Assembly: GCF_001469215.1 (NCBI RefSeq)
Contig: NZ_LOFH01000003.1
Coordinates: 62,001-126,000 of the forward strand
From: Pseudoalteromonas sp. H105
GTDB taxonomy: Bacteria; Pseudomonadota; Gammaproteobacteria; Enterobacterales; Alteromonadaceae
Reading direction: 5' to 3'
DNA: 64,000 bases
Shown: in pieces, positions 1 to 8,450 of the stretch
Numbering within the stretch: the first letter of the stretch is position 1
Layout of the letters: every line of letters begins with the position of its first letter
Position numbers and translations under genes: made by a program
Notes under the pieces: model-generated
What the model saw: the letters and a program-made list of their open reading frames with translations, nothing else
Told to the model about the DNA's origin: nothing
The model's database searches: none

Positions 1-263
1 GTTCAGCAGGTAGCAGTGGTATGCCTTTATTAGTGCTAGGGCAGGTTACTGTTCAATCTGTTGGAGTTACTGTTGGTTTAATTTTGTTTTTGTGTAGCTC
101 AATAGCCGCGCATTATCACTACTGGTTTTTTGATAAACCTAAATTGATTCAATGGCGAAAATACATTCACTTAGGGCATGTAACATTGCACGCTGTAATC
201 AATTTATCAATGATGATGACATTGTTTTGGCTAGATTTTATTTTTGTCGCCTTTTGGTACTAA
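1..263 (+). CDS. C-terminal part of a small membrane protein (5' end outside window)
   Basis: The frame is already open at the left edge (codons from base 3), so this is probably the tail of a longer gene; the first internal Met is at base 21. About 86 residues are visible. Two hydrophobic stretches can be seen, one around residues 12-31 after the edge and a second at the very C-terminus. They are separated by a basic, His-rich loop containing HYHYWFFDKPK and RKYIHLGH. This pattern suggests an inner-membrane protein. I do not recognise a family. The gene ends about 80 bases before the next one and no terminator is obvious. Confidence 0.5.
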   Translation, partial: SAGSSGMPLLVLGQVTVQSVGVTVGLILFLCSSIAAHYHYWFFDKPKLIQWRKYIHLGHVTLHAVINLSMMMTLFWLDFIFVAFWY

Positions 264-341
264 AAATTTATCGAGTTAATTGAAACAGCCCTCAAAAAAT
301 TACACAATTTTGAAATACACAACGTTTAAATGGAATACTCT

Positions 342-1364
342 ATGAAAAAAATACTGTCCTACACGGTTTGGTTTATTGCCTTTCTATCATGCCAAGCTTT
401 GGCTGCTGGGCTTTCATTCACAGAAAAAGAAAAGATTCTAAATGAGCTTCAAAACAAAATTACCAATCAATATGTTTTAACGGAAAATATAGCTGCTATT
501 TCAGCCGCGTTATCGACGTTAAAAGAGAGCAAAGAGTTCAAAAAAGCTAATACCAACAAGGCACTGGCTAAGGTGTTAGCTAAAGAAGTTCGTAAGCACG
601 ATGGTCACTTTTCAGTGTTATGGAACGATCCATTACAGGGTAAAAAGCAAAGCAAAGATTATGAAGGCTGGTTTTCAATGTTGTCACGGAAAAATTCTGG
701 CTTTTCAAAGGTCGAGATCTTAAAAGGTAATATTGGCTATATTGATTTTGTTGGATTTGCCCACTTAGATGAATTATCGGAAAAAAAGGCTGCAGCTGCT
801 TTAGCTTTTGTAGAAGATACCGATGCCGTTATCTTTGACCTACGTAAAAATGGTGGTGGTAGTGCTGTGATGATCCAATTTATCAGCACTCACTTCTTTG
901 ATAATAAAACACATTTAAATAGTTTTTATAGTAGAAAAACAGGTGAACTAACAGAGTTTTGGACTTTTGATGATATTGATGGGAAGAAGCGTCCTAATGT
1001 GCCTATTTATGTTTTAACCAGTGATTTTACATTCTCTGCAGCAGAAGAGTTTGCTTATAATTTTCAAAACTTAAACCGTGCAAAAGTAGTAGGTGAATCA
1101 ACAGGTGGAGGAGCAAACCCTATACATTTTTTTGACTTAGGGAATGGTTTTCGAGCATCAATTCCGATTTCAAAAGCAGTCAATCCAATATCCAAAACTA
1201 ACTGGGAAGGTGATGGAGTTCAGCCAGACGTTGTAATTGATGCTGATAAGTCGTTTGATAAAGCCTATAAAATGGCACTGGAGTTGATAAAGCCAGATAC
1301 TAAAAACCAATATCAATTGAAGGATATAAATGAGCAAATTAAAGCTTTAAATGATAATGATTGA
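342..1364 (+). CDS. S41 family (tail-specific/tricorn-like) serine peptidase, exported
   Basis: A likely exported S41 peptidase of 340 residues. The Met at base 342 is preferred to the one at 330 because GGA sits about 7 bases upstream and the protein then starts MKKILSYTVWF, a clean signal peptide ending near CQALAAG. The N-terminal helical part (about 25-100) is followed by the S41 core. Signature segments are GNIGYIDFVGF, the beta-strand VIFDLRKNGGG, and TSDFTFSAAEEFAY, where the Ser after TF is the expected nucleophile, followed by VVGESTGGG. There is no recognisable PDZ domain, as in the IRBP-like group of S41. It probably acts in the periplasm; its substrate is unknown. It appears to stand alone. 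Confidence 0.85.
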   Translation: MKKILSYTVWFIAFLSCQALAAGLSFTEKEKILNELQNKITNQYVLTENIAAISAALSTLKESKEFKKANTNKALAKVLAKEVRKHDGHFSVLWNDPLQGKKQSKDYEGWFSMLSRKNSGFSKVEILKGNIGYIDFVGFAHLDELSEKKAAAALAFVEDTDAVIFDLRKNGGGSAVMIQFISTHFFDNKTHLNSFYSRKTGELTEFWTFDDIDGKKRPNVPIYVLTSDFTFSAAEEFAYNFQNLNRAKVVGESTGGGANPIHFFDLGNGFRASIPISKAVNPISKTNWEGDGVQPDVVIDADKSFDKAYKMALELIKPDTKNQYQLKDINEQIKALNDND

Positions 1365-1383
1365 AGCAAGGTGAATATCCAAT

Positions 1384-1430
1384 AACACCTATATAGAAAA
1401 TGAATGCAATTTAAAGTTGATATAGGTGTT
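1384..1430 (+). terminator. Possible weak terminator hairpin after the S41 peptidase
   Basis: AACACCTATA at 1384-1393 is repeated inverted as TATAGGTGTT at 1421-1430, 20 bases after the peptidase stop codon. The arms are perfect, but the loop is long (27 bases) and no T-tract follows, so a role as terminator is only possible. Confidence 0.25.
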
Positions 1431-2129
1431 GGTGCAGACTTAGTCTCTTTCGTTAGCAGCGTGAAACAAGCTGACTTAATAAAATAGATTACCGGGCCAT
1501 AATCGATGAACTAGTCTATGCGGAGACGTTTTTAGCTAGCTTTGTTATTTTTATCTAACAACACGCCCTGAGGTGGACAGCAAGCACTAAAGCCCACTTT
1601 CCACCGCAAATTTTAACAGCGGTGATCCCTTACTTTTCAATGCCGTTAAGTAAGTTGATTCATCGTAGGGCGTATCTGTTTAGAATGGTTTCTTACAAGG
1701 CTGGAATGCAGAGCCATATGCAACAAGGCCTACAGAAGAGGTGCTAACGTTCCCTATTTAGGTTTTCTGATAGAACTTTGAATCAGCGTGTTGAGCGATC
1801 TGCATTTATGCGGGATGTTGTGAATGTATTATTTAGAACTTTAAAATGTATGGGGCAGGTTTGAGCGATCAGCGAGTATTGGGGTTGGATAAATATAATT
1901 GCTTAACGGTTAAACATTAGGTTTAATGGATACATAATAAACGCTGAGTAACGCAGGGACAGCTTAGATACGATAGACACGCCAGTATAGTTGGCTTGAT
2001 ATCGCTTAGGCCATAAAAACAAATTCCCATAGCATAAACAACACTAACTCTGACTCACCGAGCCGGTAGCACCTCAGTCCAACAAGTGACACTACAACAC
2101 AAACTGCGTGTCGTACAAATACTAAAATG
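1431..2129. other. Long stretch without a recognisable gene
   Basis: Roughly 700 bases between the S41 peptidase and the integron cassette carry no open frame with a ribosome-binding site and no recognisable protein fragment in any frame. GC content appears higher than in the cassette that follows, and many short stop-interrupted frames are present, which would fit decayed cassette or coding DNA. I searched by eye for another attC upstream of the GTTAGGT core at 2130 and found no convincing hairpin. Confidence 0.5.
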
Positions 2130-2130
2130 T

Positions 2131-2548
2131 TAGGTTTCAATGAAAATATCTGCATCAATTCATAAGCTTGGAAAAGATTTAATCGTAGACGTTTGCGATT
2201 ATGATTTTAAGTTTGGATTAGGTGTAAAAGTTCGAGCATTTGAAAATGGGATACTATTAGATCGGGTTAAAATATTAATTGAAGAATCATCTGAGGATTT
2301 TACAAAAATAAACTCACTATCCTTGAAAGAAAGACTAGAGCTAGGTCTAGAAATATACAATTCAACTAGATGTGATAGTTATTTTGGGAATAGAATTAAC
2401 GTTGGGCTAGAGTTAATAGTTGGATTTAATGAGGTATGAAACCTAACAAAATTAATTAAAACCGATGCAAACACACCGCATTTTTTGTGTTTCGCTTTGC
2501 TCAATATTACACAAAAAAAGGGCGGTGTTTGCACGGCTTATTAAGACG
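2131..2548 (+). mobile_element. Single integron-type gene cassette without integrase
   Basis: The cassette begins after the G of the core site GTTAGGT (2130-2136, fits GTTRRRY). It carries one ORF whose ATG is only 3 bases after the core and ends in an attC-like hairpin. The 5' simple site of that hairpin, ACCTAAC at 2441-2447, is the exact complement of GTTAGGT, as expected because the first bases of an integrated cassette come from its own attC. No integrase gene or second cassette is visible, so this would be a lone attC (SALIN-type) locus. The 3' core GTTACGA departs from consensus. Confidence 0.7.
2140..2439 (+). CDS. Integron cassette ORF, unknown function
   Basis: A 99-residue soluble protein filling the cassette. 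I do not recognise it. It is acidic, has no signal peptide or membrane segment, and has predicted beta-rich N-terminal and helical C-terminal halves (SLSLKERLELGLEIYNS region about 60-75). The start lies directly behind the recombination core with no strong Shine-Dalgarno sequence, which is common for cassette genes. The stop codon is one base before the attC site. Its base composition is more AT-rich than the flanks. Expression would need a promoter outside the cassette or within the core region. Confidence 0.7.
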   Translation: MKISASIHKLGKDLIVDVCDYDFKFGLGVKVRAFENGILLDRVKILIEESSEDFTKINSLSLKERLELGLEIYNSTRCDSYFGNRINVGLELIVGFNEV

Positions 2549-2554
2549 TTACGA
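2441..2554 (+). repeat. attC recombination site of the cassette
   Basis: Imperfect palindrome bounded by ACCTAAC (2441-2447) and GTTACGA (2548-2554). The inner stem is strong: TTTTTTGTGT (2481-2490) pairs perfectly with ACACAAAAAA (2509-2518), and GCAAACAC (2467-2474) pairs with GTGTTTGC (2525-2532). The 5' arm carries two extra bases, giving a bulge. Extrahelical bases and a 20-110 bp stem are typical of attC sites, which are recombined as folded bottom strands. The right-hand simple site is degenerate, so the site may no longer be active. Confidence 0.7.
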
Positions 2555-2674
2555 ACGTCCGGAAATGGCACTTATGCGACAGTCAAATTTAATCACTGGC
2601 TGATATGCTATTTACGACAAAGTCGCTCGGTAATTAGACCGACATAATCCCTTGGTAATCACACATATACATAT

Positions 2675-2702
2675 AAGTAACCCGATACCTTTCAGGTTAC
2701 TT
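2675..2702. terminator. Candidate terminator facing ydcH-like gene
   Basis: AAGTAACC (2675-2682) and GGTTACTT (2695-2702) form a perfect 8-bp stem with a 12-base loop. It lies just downstream of the leftward YdcH-like gene (stop at 2730). On the minus strand a short pyrimidine-rich run follows, but no long T-tract. Confidence 0.4.
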
Positions 2703-2729
2703 CGGGGCTTTCAGCAAATTCCTCTCTTT

Positions 2730-2969
2730 TTATGCACTCGTTATTTTTAGATAAAGCACATCTTTTAATTGAGCACGCTCCTGTTTTAGTTGATGTAAAG
2801 CTTCGTCATCAATGGGGGCATTGTTTAACTCTAGCGTTCTAATTTCAGAATCAAGTAAGTGGTAGCGTTTTGCATTCATTGCAAACGTTGAATCGTTTTG
2901 GTTTAATTCTGAAATTTTATCTTTATGAGCTGGAAACTCGTTAACTAAAGAATGATCTTCGCCTAACAT
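2730..2969 (-). CDS. YdcH family (DUF465) small protein
   Basis: A 79-residue coiled-coil protein starting MLGEDHSLVNEFPAHKDKI, the conserved opening of the DUF465/YdcH family. The rest is helical and charged (heptad-like IRTLELNN...LHQLKQERAQLKD). Length fits the family. A clear GGAG sits 7-8 bases before the start. Function of YdcH proteins is not established. It is the last gene of the leftward cluster, 27 bases after the Kef antiporter, and may be co-transcribed with it. Confidence 0.85.
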   Translation of the reverse strand: MLGEDHSLVNEFPAHKDKISELNQNDSTFAMNAKRYHLLDSEIRTLELNNAPIDDEALHQLKQERAQLKDVLYLKITSA

Positions 2970-2996
2970 AGTAACTCCTTAATTGAGTGGTATTAT

Positions 2997-4847
2997 TTAT
3001 AGTTCAGGGTTTTTAGCTGTCCACGCTTTATCCAGCGCAATTAGACATTCGTTATGATCTAAGTTCATTAACTCTTCTAAATGTTCATGATGTTTTTGAT
3101 ACAACGAAATATAACTCTCTTCTTCACTTCGTTGCTTGTATAGTTCTGGCATCATTTCTAGATCTTTTTTCTGAAAGATTTGCTTTAAACGATGCGCTTC
3201 ATAAGGGTCAATGCCTAACTGTTTCATTGCCGCTTGTCCCATATTTAAGGCTGTGCCGAAAGTTTCTCGATATACTTCATTAATATTGAGATCCATGAAT
3301 TCAAAAGAAGCCTCTCTATCTCTGGCATTCACGACCACTTTCAACTGTGGGTAGTGTTTGCGAGCAAGTTCAACTAGCTGTGTGGCAGCATGTGTATCAC
3401 TTAACGTTATTATGAGTAATTCAGCACTTGATGCGCCGGCTGACGCTAATAAATCTAACCTCGTCGCATCGCCGTAATAGACTTCAAAACCTAGCTTTCT
3501 TAATACGCTGATATTGCCTGCGTTATGGTCTAGAATGATAGGCTTAATACCTGCAGACAATAGAAACCGACCAATATCGGTTCCTAAACGACCAAAGCCC
3601 GCAATAATGACTTTATGATCACTTTTTTTAATCGTGTCATCTTCTTGTTCTTTATTTTCTACTTGTGATGTTTGCGTAACTTTTTCATGAATGACAAACA
3701 TGACAGGCGCTAAAAACATAGAAATGGCCACCGCAGAGATGAGTGGTTCAATAATATCAACAGACAATACCCCACTGGTTTTTGCTAGTTGAAATAAAAC
3801 AAAAGCAAATTCACCGCCTTGTGCAAGTGCAATAGCAAATAATGCTCGCTCTTTTGAACTGATCTTAAATACTAAGCCAACTAACACTAATACGAGCCAT
3901 TTTATTGCTATTAACCCTGCGGTTAACCCTAAAATGAGTGAGATATTATTGCCAATAAGTGAAAAGTTTAGGCTTGCGCCTATCGAGATAAAAAATATCC
4001 CTAACAGTAACCCTTTAAAGGGTTCTATATCACTTTCTAATTCATGACGGAATTCATTATCTGCCAGTACAACGCCAGCTAAAAAAGCCCCTAAGGCAGG
4101 TGATAAACCTACCATCATCATGAGTAGTGATGTGCCAATAACTAATGCCAAGGCTGCGGCTACGAATATTTCACGCACTCCGGTTTTAGCTATCATTAGA
4201 AATATAGGCCGACACGCAAACTTGCCAAAAATCAGTACCGCGGCAATAGCTGAAATAGTGACTGTTATTTGTAAATAATGAGGGAGAGCACTAATGTCAT
4301 AAAGCGCTGAATCGTGATGCCCACCTGTCGATATAGCCAGTGTCGCCAATAAAGGAAGTACCGCTAACATTGGGATCACGGCTAAATCTTGAAATAGCAG
4401 TACGGCAAATACTGATTGACCCGCTTCAGTTTTCATTTTCCCTTTTTCTTGCAATGTTTGCAGTACGATAGCGGTAGAAGATAACGACAAAATGAGCCCA
4501 ATGGCAGCGGCTTGTTGCCAAGGTAGAAAGTAGTAAGCGATAGCCGAAATAGCTAAACTTGTTATTATAACTTGTGAGCCACCAAAACCTAAAATTGGCA
4601 TTTTAAGTTGCCATAACAGTGATGGTTTTAATTCTAACCCCACCAAAAATAGCATCATAACCACACCAAATTCAGTAAAGTGCATTATTTCTTCAACATC
4701 ATGAATTAAAGACGCACCAAAAGGCCCAATTACAATACCTGCAATGAGGTAGCCCAGTACTGAACCCAAACCTAACTTTTTCGCAATGGGAACAGAAATA
4801 GCCGCAGCCGTCAGAAAAATGAAGAACTGAAGTAAAAACGTTTCCAT
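2997..4847 (-). CDS. KefB/KefC-type K+/H+ antiporter (CPA2) with TrkA-N domain
   Basis: A 616-residue inner-membrane transporter. Residues 1-390 hold about 12 hydrophobic segments of the Na+/H+ exchanger fold. After a charged linker (about 395-415), residues 417-540 form a Rossmann TrkA-N domain, [15 protein letters not shown], with the GxGxxG nucleotide motif. A short hydrophilic tail follows. In E. coli, KefB and KefC release K+ and acidify the cytoplasm when bound glutathione adducts signal electrophile stress, and need KefG or KefF for full activity. A KefF/KefG-like gene lies directly upstream with only one base between them. I cannot decide between the KefB and KefC names. Confidence 0.9.
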   Translation of the reverse strand: METFLLQFFIFLTAAAISVPIAKKLGLGSVLGYLIAGIVIGPFGASLIHDVEEIMHFTEFGVVMMLFLVGLELKPSLLWQLKMPILGFGGSQVIITSLAISAIAYYFLPWQQAAAIGLILSLSSTAIVLQTLQEKGKMKTEAGQSVFAVLLFQDLAVIPMLAVLPLLATLAISTGGHHDSALYDISALPHYLQITVTISAIAAVLIFGKFACRPIFLMIAKTGVREIFVAAALALVIGTSLLMMMVGLSPALGAFLAGVVLADNEFRHELESDIEPFKGLLLGIFFISIGASLNFSLIGNNISLILGLTAGLIAIKWLVLVLVGLVFKISSKERALFAIALAQGGEFAFVLFQLAKTSGVLSVDIIEPLISAVAISMFLAPVMFVIHEKVTQTSQVENKEQEDDTIKKSDHKVIIAGFGRLGTDIGRFLLSAGIKPIILDHNAGNISVLRKLGFEVYYGDATRLDLLASAGASSAELLIITLSDTHAATQLVELARKHYPQLKVVVNARDREASFEFMDLNINEVYRETFGTALNMGQAAMKQLGIDPYEAHRLKQIFQKKDLEMMPELYKQRSEEESYISLYQKHHEHLEELMNLDHNECLIALDKAWTAKNPEL

Positions 4848-4848
4848 G

Positions 4849-5457
4849 CTACACGCTCCTTATGACACGATTTACATCGCTATTTAAATATTCTTGTTGC
4901 TTTGCAAGCTCAATATCAAATAATGCGTCACGCAAAGCGATAATAGTACGTCGAAAAGCTTCAGCATGACTTTGCACTTTTTCTTTTGGCAGGCCACTAT
5001 GTACTCCAGATACAACAAAAGGGGGTAGCCATGTCATATTGCATAATTTAGCAGTGGCTTGATAAGGCGAAGTTAGCTCAGCGAGGGTAAATTCGTTATA
5101 ACCGTCTTTTTGATAAGTTGATGCATCACCACCTGTTGATATTGCTTGAAAAAATAATTTATCTTGTAATGCTTTTCCTTCTGAGCCATATGCCCATCCA
5201 TGCTCTAGCACTAAATCTAGCCATTCTTTCATAATGGCGGGAGTCGAATACCAATATAGAGGATGTTGGAAAATGATAATGTCATGAGCTTCACATAAAG
5301 CTTGTTCACGTTTAATATCAATCATGAAATCAGGATAGTTTGCATATAGATCATTTACCGTCACGTTATCTAGTTCTTCTACCACTTTCCTTAACGCTTT
5401 ATTGATATTTGAATGTGATTTTGCTGGGTGTGCAAAATTAATGAGTATTTTTTTCAT
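4849..5457 (-). CDS. NAD(P)H quinone oxidoreductase, KefF/KefG-like ancillary subunit
   Basis: A 202-residue flavodoxin-fold protein of the NQO1/KefF family. The opening [18 protein letters not shown] is the flavin-phosphate-binding region; [19 protein letters not shown] and the later GWAYG match the conserved family core. These proteins are soluble flavoenzymes that reduce quinones and bind the Kef antiporter. The stop codon is one base before the Kef start, so tight translational linkage is likely. Together they form the expected two-gene potassium-efflux module. The specific reductase substrate is not evident from sequence. Confidence 0.85.
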   Translation of the reverse strand: MKKILINFAHPAKSHSNINKALRKVVEELDNVTVNDLYANYPDFMIDIKREQALCEAHDIIIFQHPLYWYSTPAIMKEWLDLVLEHGWAYGSEGKALQDKLFFQAISTGGDASTYQKDGYNEFTLAELTSPYQATAKLCNMTWLPPFVVSGVHSGLPKEKVQSHAEAFRRTIIALRDALFDIELAKQQEYLNSDVNRVIRSV

Positions 5458-5503
5458 GCAACTTTATACCTTTCAATTAATATTAAGTGCCACTGTTTCA
5501 GGG

Positions 5504-6304
5504 TTAATCGTGAATAATGCTTTCTAATACACCCGTTAGTTTGGCGATCTTTTTAGCGTCAATAGCATCTTGATGTGGCGATGTGAAATTCCCGATGTCG
5601 TTATCAAAATATGAACCAGATGCACCTGAAAATTCATCAGATAAAGCCGCTTTTACTAAAATGTCAGCACCTATTTGTAAGTTACCGCCAGCAACACCAT
5701 AGGCTTGTTCAACCATTTTACTGCCCAAAAATGATTTAGGGTTTATCGCAATAATACTTGGTCCATCTGCACCAAGTTGCAATGCCATTTGCCTTGACCA
5801 CATTGTTAATGCCAGTTTACTTTTGGCATATACAGCATTGTCAGAGAGAACACTCGGCTTTGTTAATTCCTCTGGCGAAACTGAAGATTGTGCTGCTGAA
5901 GACAAATTAATTACACGGCTTGATTCATCAAGTATAGGTAACAATTGTTGGGTTAATAAATAAGGGGCAATAGTGTTAACCATAAAACGGACATCCAATC
6001 CCTCTGAAGTCACTTTTTCAGGCACGACAAACACACCTGCATTGTTAATCAGCACATCTAATTTTTTGTGATCACGCTTAATTTGTGAAGCCAATGCTTT
6101 TACTTCACCCATATTGGATAGGTCAGCTCTATAGGTGAAAATTTGCTCTGTACTAAACGATTCTGATAGCTGCTGTTTAATACGCGTTAATTTGCCTTCA
6201 CTTCTTCCATGAACTAAAACCTTATGCCCTAACTTGAGCAAAGAACGAGCTGTTGTTAGTCCAATACCATCTGTTGAACCTGTAATTAAAATTGTTTTTT
6301 TCAT
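5504..6304 (-). CDS. Short-chain dehydrogenase/reductase (SDR)
   Basis: A 266-residue classical SDR. It shows the cofactor motif TGSTDGIGLTTA near the N-terminus, the NNAG motif (LINNAGVF, about residue 86), the catalytic Ser in INLSSAAQS and the YAKSK catalytic Tyr-Lys pair (about 160). The HGRS after the second strand, with a basic residue, favours NADPH. The C-terminal part resembles the retinol dehydrogenase/WW-oxidoreductase-like subgroup. It sits between a SnoaL-like gene and the KefF-like gene in the same orientation, suggesting a role in reducing carbonyl compounds. The substrate is unknown. Confidence 0.85.
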   Translation of the reverse strand: MKKTILITGSTDGIGLTTARSLLKLGHKVLVHGRSEGKLTRIKQQLSESFSTEQIFTYRADLSNMGEVKALASQIKRDHKKLDVLINNAGVFVVPEKVTSEGLDVRFMVNTIAPYLLTQQLLPILDESSRVINLSSAAQSSVSPEELTKPSVLSDNAVYAKSKLALTMWSRQMALQLGADGPSIIAINPKSFLGSKMVEQAYGVAGGNLQIGADILVKAALSDEFSGASGSYFDNDIGNFTSPHQDAIDAKKIAKLTGVLESIIHD

Positions 6305-6396
6305 TAGCTTTGCCTTTAGCGCATTACCTGCGCAATAATAATGACGATAAAAGTATAGAGATGATTAGTCTCTATACGTTTTACTAAATTAAACAC

Positions 6397-6798
6397 TCAA
6401 TCTAGAAATACCCGCCTAACCTGGTCGGTGTCAGCATATTCTTTTATTGTTTTTATTTTCCCGTTGTTTACAACAATCAGATAATGATAAAGGTTATTGT
6501 AAGCTCGGCCGTTATTTAAAATGGCTGAAGATTCAACTTCAACGGCTATTCGATCACCTTCGATAGTCCATGCAATAGGGTGCATATTCAAAGGGCCAGA
6601 CACTAAATCTCTGACGCTTTGCATTAACCCTGCAATACCTTCCTTATCCATTTCACCAGAAACGGGTAATCCTCCTTGTTGCCCCATCATCTTCCAAGCG
6701 ACTTGCTCATCAAGCAGGGATAACAGTCCATCAATATCTGATTCTACAAAACGGGAGAAAAAGTCAGTAATGAGTAATTTATGCGTATTAATGCTCAT
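6397..6798 (-). CDS. SnoaL-like / NTF2-fold protein
   Basis: A 133-residue protein of the NTF2-like alpha+beta cone fold. The recognisable pattern is an N-terminal helix (KLLITDFFSRFVESDIDGLLSLLDEQVAWKM), then strands with YNNLYHYLIVVNNGKIKTIKEYADT, typical of ketosteroid isomerase and SnoaL relatives. Such proteins are small hydrolases, isomerases or binding proteins. The start codon overlaps the stop of the upstream hydratase-like gene (TAATG), so the two are translationally coupled. The precise reaction cannot be told from the sequence. Confidence 0.75.
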   Translation of the reverse strand: MSINTHKLLITDFFSRFVESDIDGLLSLLDEQVAWKMMGQQGGLPVSGEMDKEGIAGLMQSVRDLVSGPLNMHPIAWTIEGDRIAVEVESSAILNNGRAYNNLYHYLIVVNNGKIKTIKEYADTDQVRRVFLD

Positions 6799-7643
6799 TA
6801 GTTTATTTCTTGCACATTCATCACTAGCTCATTCCATTTACGCTGGTTTTCAATATCATGCTCAAGACCTTGTTCATCGGCTACGGTAAAGCGTTTTATT
6901 GCAGGCGTTTTGCTCGTTGCTTGGTAAAGCCAGTAAGCCTCTGCTTTAAGAGCTTCATCAATTGGTTTATCAATTGATTCATATACGGCTTGCTTACAGG
7001 AATTGATAGACTCTGCTGGAAATTTAGCAATGCGTTTAGCAAGATTATCAACGTATTCGCCTATTTCACTTGGCTCTAATGCTTTATTGATAGTGCCATA
7101 CGCTTGTGCTTCATCAGCATCAAAGTCACGGGCGCTTAAAATAATTTCAAGTGCGCGACCTAATCCAGTTTGACGCGCCATACGAGATGCACCACCACCA
7201 CACGGGAGGATCCCCATACCAACTTCCATTTGCATAAACTTAAATTTGCCACGAGCAGCAAAGCGCATATCCAAAGCAAGTGCGAGTTCATGACCGCCAC
7301 CACGAGCAAAGCCTTCTAGCTTAGCAATCGTAGCCTGGGGTACTTTGCTGATTCGCTCACATACTGATTGTAAATCAAGAAGTTGGACTTCTTCACGAGA
7401 AACAGCCTCAGTAGACATGTCTTTAAGTAGTTCAGTGTCATAGTGACATACCCAAATTTCAGGGTTAGCTGATTGAAAAACAACAACCTTTGTATTTCTG
7501 TCGCGCTCTAATCGCATTGCTAGGCTATTTAAGTCGGCTAGCATTTCTTGTCCTTGAACATTGACCGAACCAAAATCAAAAGTAACGGTTAAAACACCTT
7601 CATTTTGTTCTGCTGTGAATGTTTGAAAATTTTCATATTTCAT
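6798..7643 (-). CDS. Enoyl-CoA hydratase/isomerase family protein
   Basis: A 281-residue crotonase-fold protein. The conserved region LEGFARGGGHELALALDMRFAARG (oxyanion-hole segment, about 113-136) is followed by MGILPCGGGASRMARQTG and the family's LSARDFDADEAQAYG signature. The catalytic acids of true hydratases are not clearly in place, so a hydrolase, isomerase or dehalogenase-like activity is also possible. It is the first gene of the leftward cluster; a long AT-rich upstream region provides room for its promoter. Translational overlap with the SnoaL-like gene suggests joint action. Confidence 0.8.
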   Translation of the reverse strand: MKYENFQTFTAEQNEGVLTVTFDFGSVNVQGQEMLADLNSLAMRLERDRNTKVVVFQSANPEIWVCHYDTELLKDMSTEAVSREEVQLLDLQSVCERISKVPQATIAKLEGFARGGGHELALALDMRFAARGKFKFMQMEVGMGILPCGGGASRMARQTGLGRALEIILSARDFDADEAQAYGTINKALEPSEIGEYVDNLAKRIAKFPAESINSCKQAVYESIDKPIDEALKAEAYWLYQATSKTPAIKRFTVADEQGLEHDIENQRKWNELVMNVQEIN

Positions 7644-7861
7644 TTGTTTTTCCCACTAGTTAGCTGGTTAAGACTTAAAGAAAGTTAAGTCTTATCTAAT
7701 AATAAACTCATCAATTACGCACTTTTAAAACGGCAATCAACTGCGATGTATTTATAGTAGGTTGAAATCATTAAATTGATAATGCAGTAAAATAAACAAT
7801 CAGTTTTAACTTTTTGTTAATAATATATTGAATGTAATGCTAAATTACTTTGGAAAGATAA

Positions 7862-8020
7862 ATTACTCATCAATTGTTTTTATTAGGGAAAAACGAAGGG
7901 AGCTCAACGTATGATTGGCTCTTGCCTTGGCAAGAAGCAAGACTAAATGCGATGAATGTTTATAAAGCAAAAGAGTCGTTTGAGAATGTAATTTTACAGC
8001 TATGTATCGTCTCCACATGA
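7862..8020 (+). pseudogene. Decayed coding remnant of unknown family
   Basis: An open stretch of 52 codons without a proper start. It reads like real protein (FLLGKNEGSSTYDWLLPWQE, then ARLNAMNVYKAKESFENVIL), unlike the random frames around it. It follows an in-frame stop at 7859 and ends at a TGA at 8018-8020, inside the 3' end of the oppositely oriented LytTR gene. I do not recognise the family. Together with the shortened LytTR gene it suggests that two broken genes were joined here. Confidence 0.3.
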
Positions 8021-8317
8021 CAGAGCATCATTGATAGCGACATCAGTATCACCAATTAATAAATGGTCTGTATCAACAGTATCAACAGGATCAACTTTAG
8101 CCAAACTCACAATATATGAACGGTGACCTTGAACAAAACTTTTATCAACTAAACGCGCCTTTATCTGAGATAAGGTTTGCAGGCTCATTAAACTTCTCTT
8201 GTTCAATTGATGAATTACTATGTCGTCCCCACAGCTTTCAATAAAAGTTATGCCCATTAATTGAGTTCTATCTACCCTAAAAAATATGTAGTCAGGCTCT
8301 GAGGGAGGGGGGGTCAT
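8000..8317 (-). pseudogene. Truncated LytTR DNA-binding protein
   Basis: A 105-residue ORF that is almost only a LytTR DNA-binding domain: FFRVDRTQLMGITFIESCGDDIVIH, then SLQTLSQIKARL and the conserved FVQGHRSYIVSLAKVD. The usual N-terminal receiver or membrane domain is missing. The last strand, normally IPISRTYK-like, is replaced by LLIGDTDVAINDALSCGDDT. Both ends therefore look altered, which favours a remnant of a longer regulator; a functional mini-regulator is possible. Two intact LytTR genes lie at 18986 and 25692. Confidence 0.6.
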
Positions 8318-8417
8318 GCTGTTTGTTAATTGGTTTCATTTTGAATGTTTTCCAGTGAAGTTAACCGCAATTGATTAACTGCTTTGTTTACAGGTTTTAG
8401 AAACCAAAATTCTAAAC

Positions 8418-8444
8418 TGTGTCCAAAATTAGCTGACCACTACA
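8418..8444. mobile_element. Possible solitary insertion-sequence terminal repeat
   Basis: The 27 bases here, which read TGTGTCCAAAATTAGCTGAC and onward to CACTACA, resemble the terminal inverted repeat of insertion sequences I have seen in gammaproteobacteria. No matching second end or transposase was found nearby. It sits between two damaged or orphan genes, where an excised or decayed element would be expected. This is recognition from memory and not verified. Confidence 0.3.
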
Positions 8445-8450
8445 GTAACG

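Noticed and set aside
1431..2129. Second attC or attI upstream of the cassette
   Set aside because: No palindrome of the proper structure ends at 2130; CACTAAC near 2042 does not pair with the core region.
2465..2647. 60-residue ORF overlapping the attC hairpin
   Set aside because: It reads through the attC palindrome and has no ribosome site; the palindrome explains the sequence.
6521..6889. 122-residue plus-strand ORF
   Set aside because: It is the antisense shadow of the SnoaL-like and hydratase-like genes.
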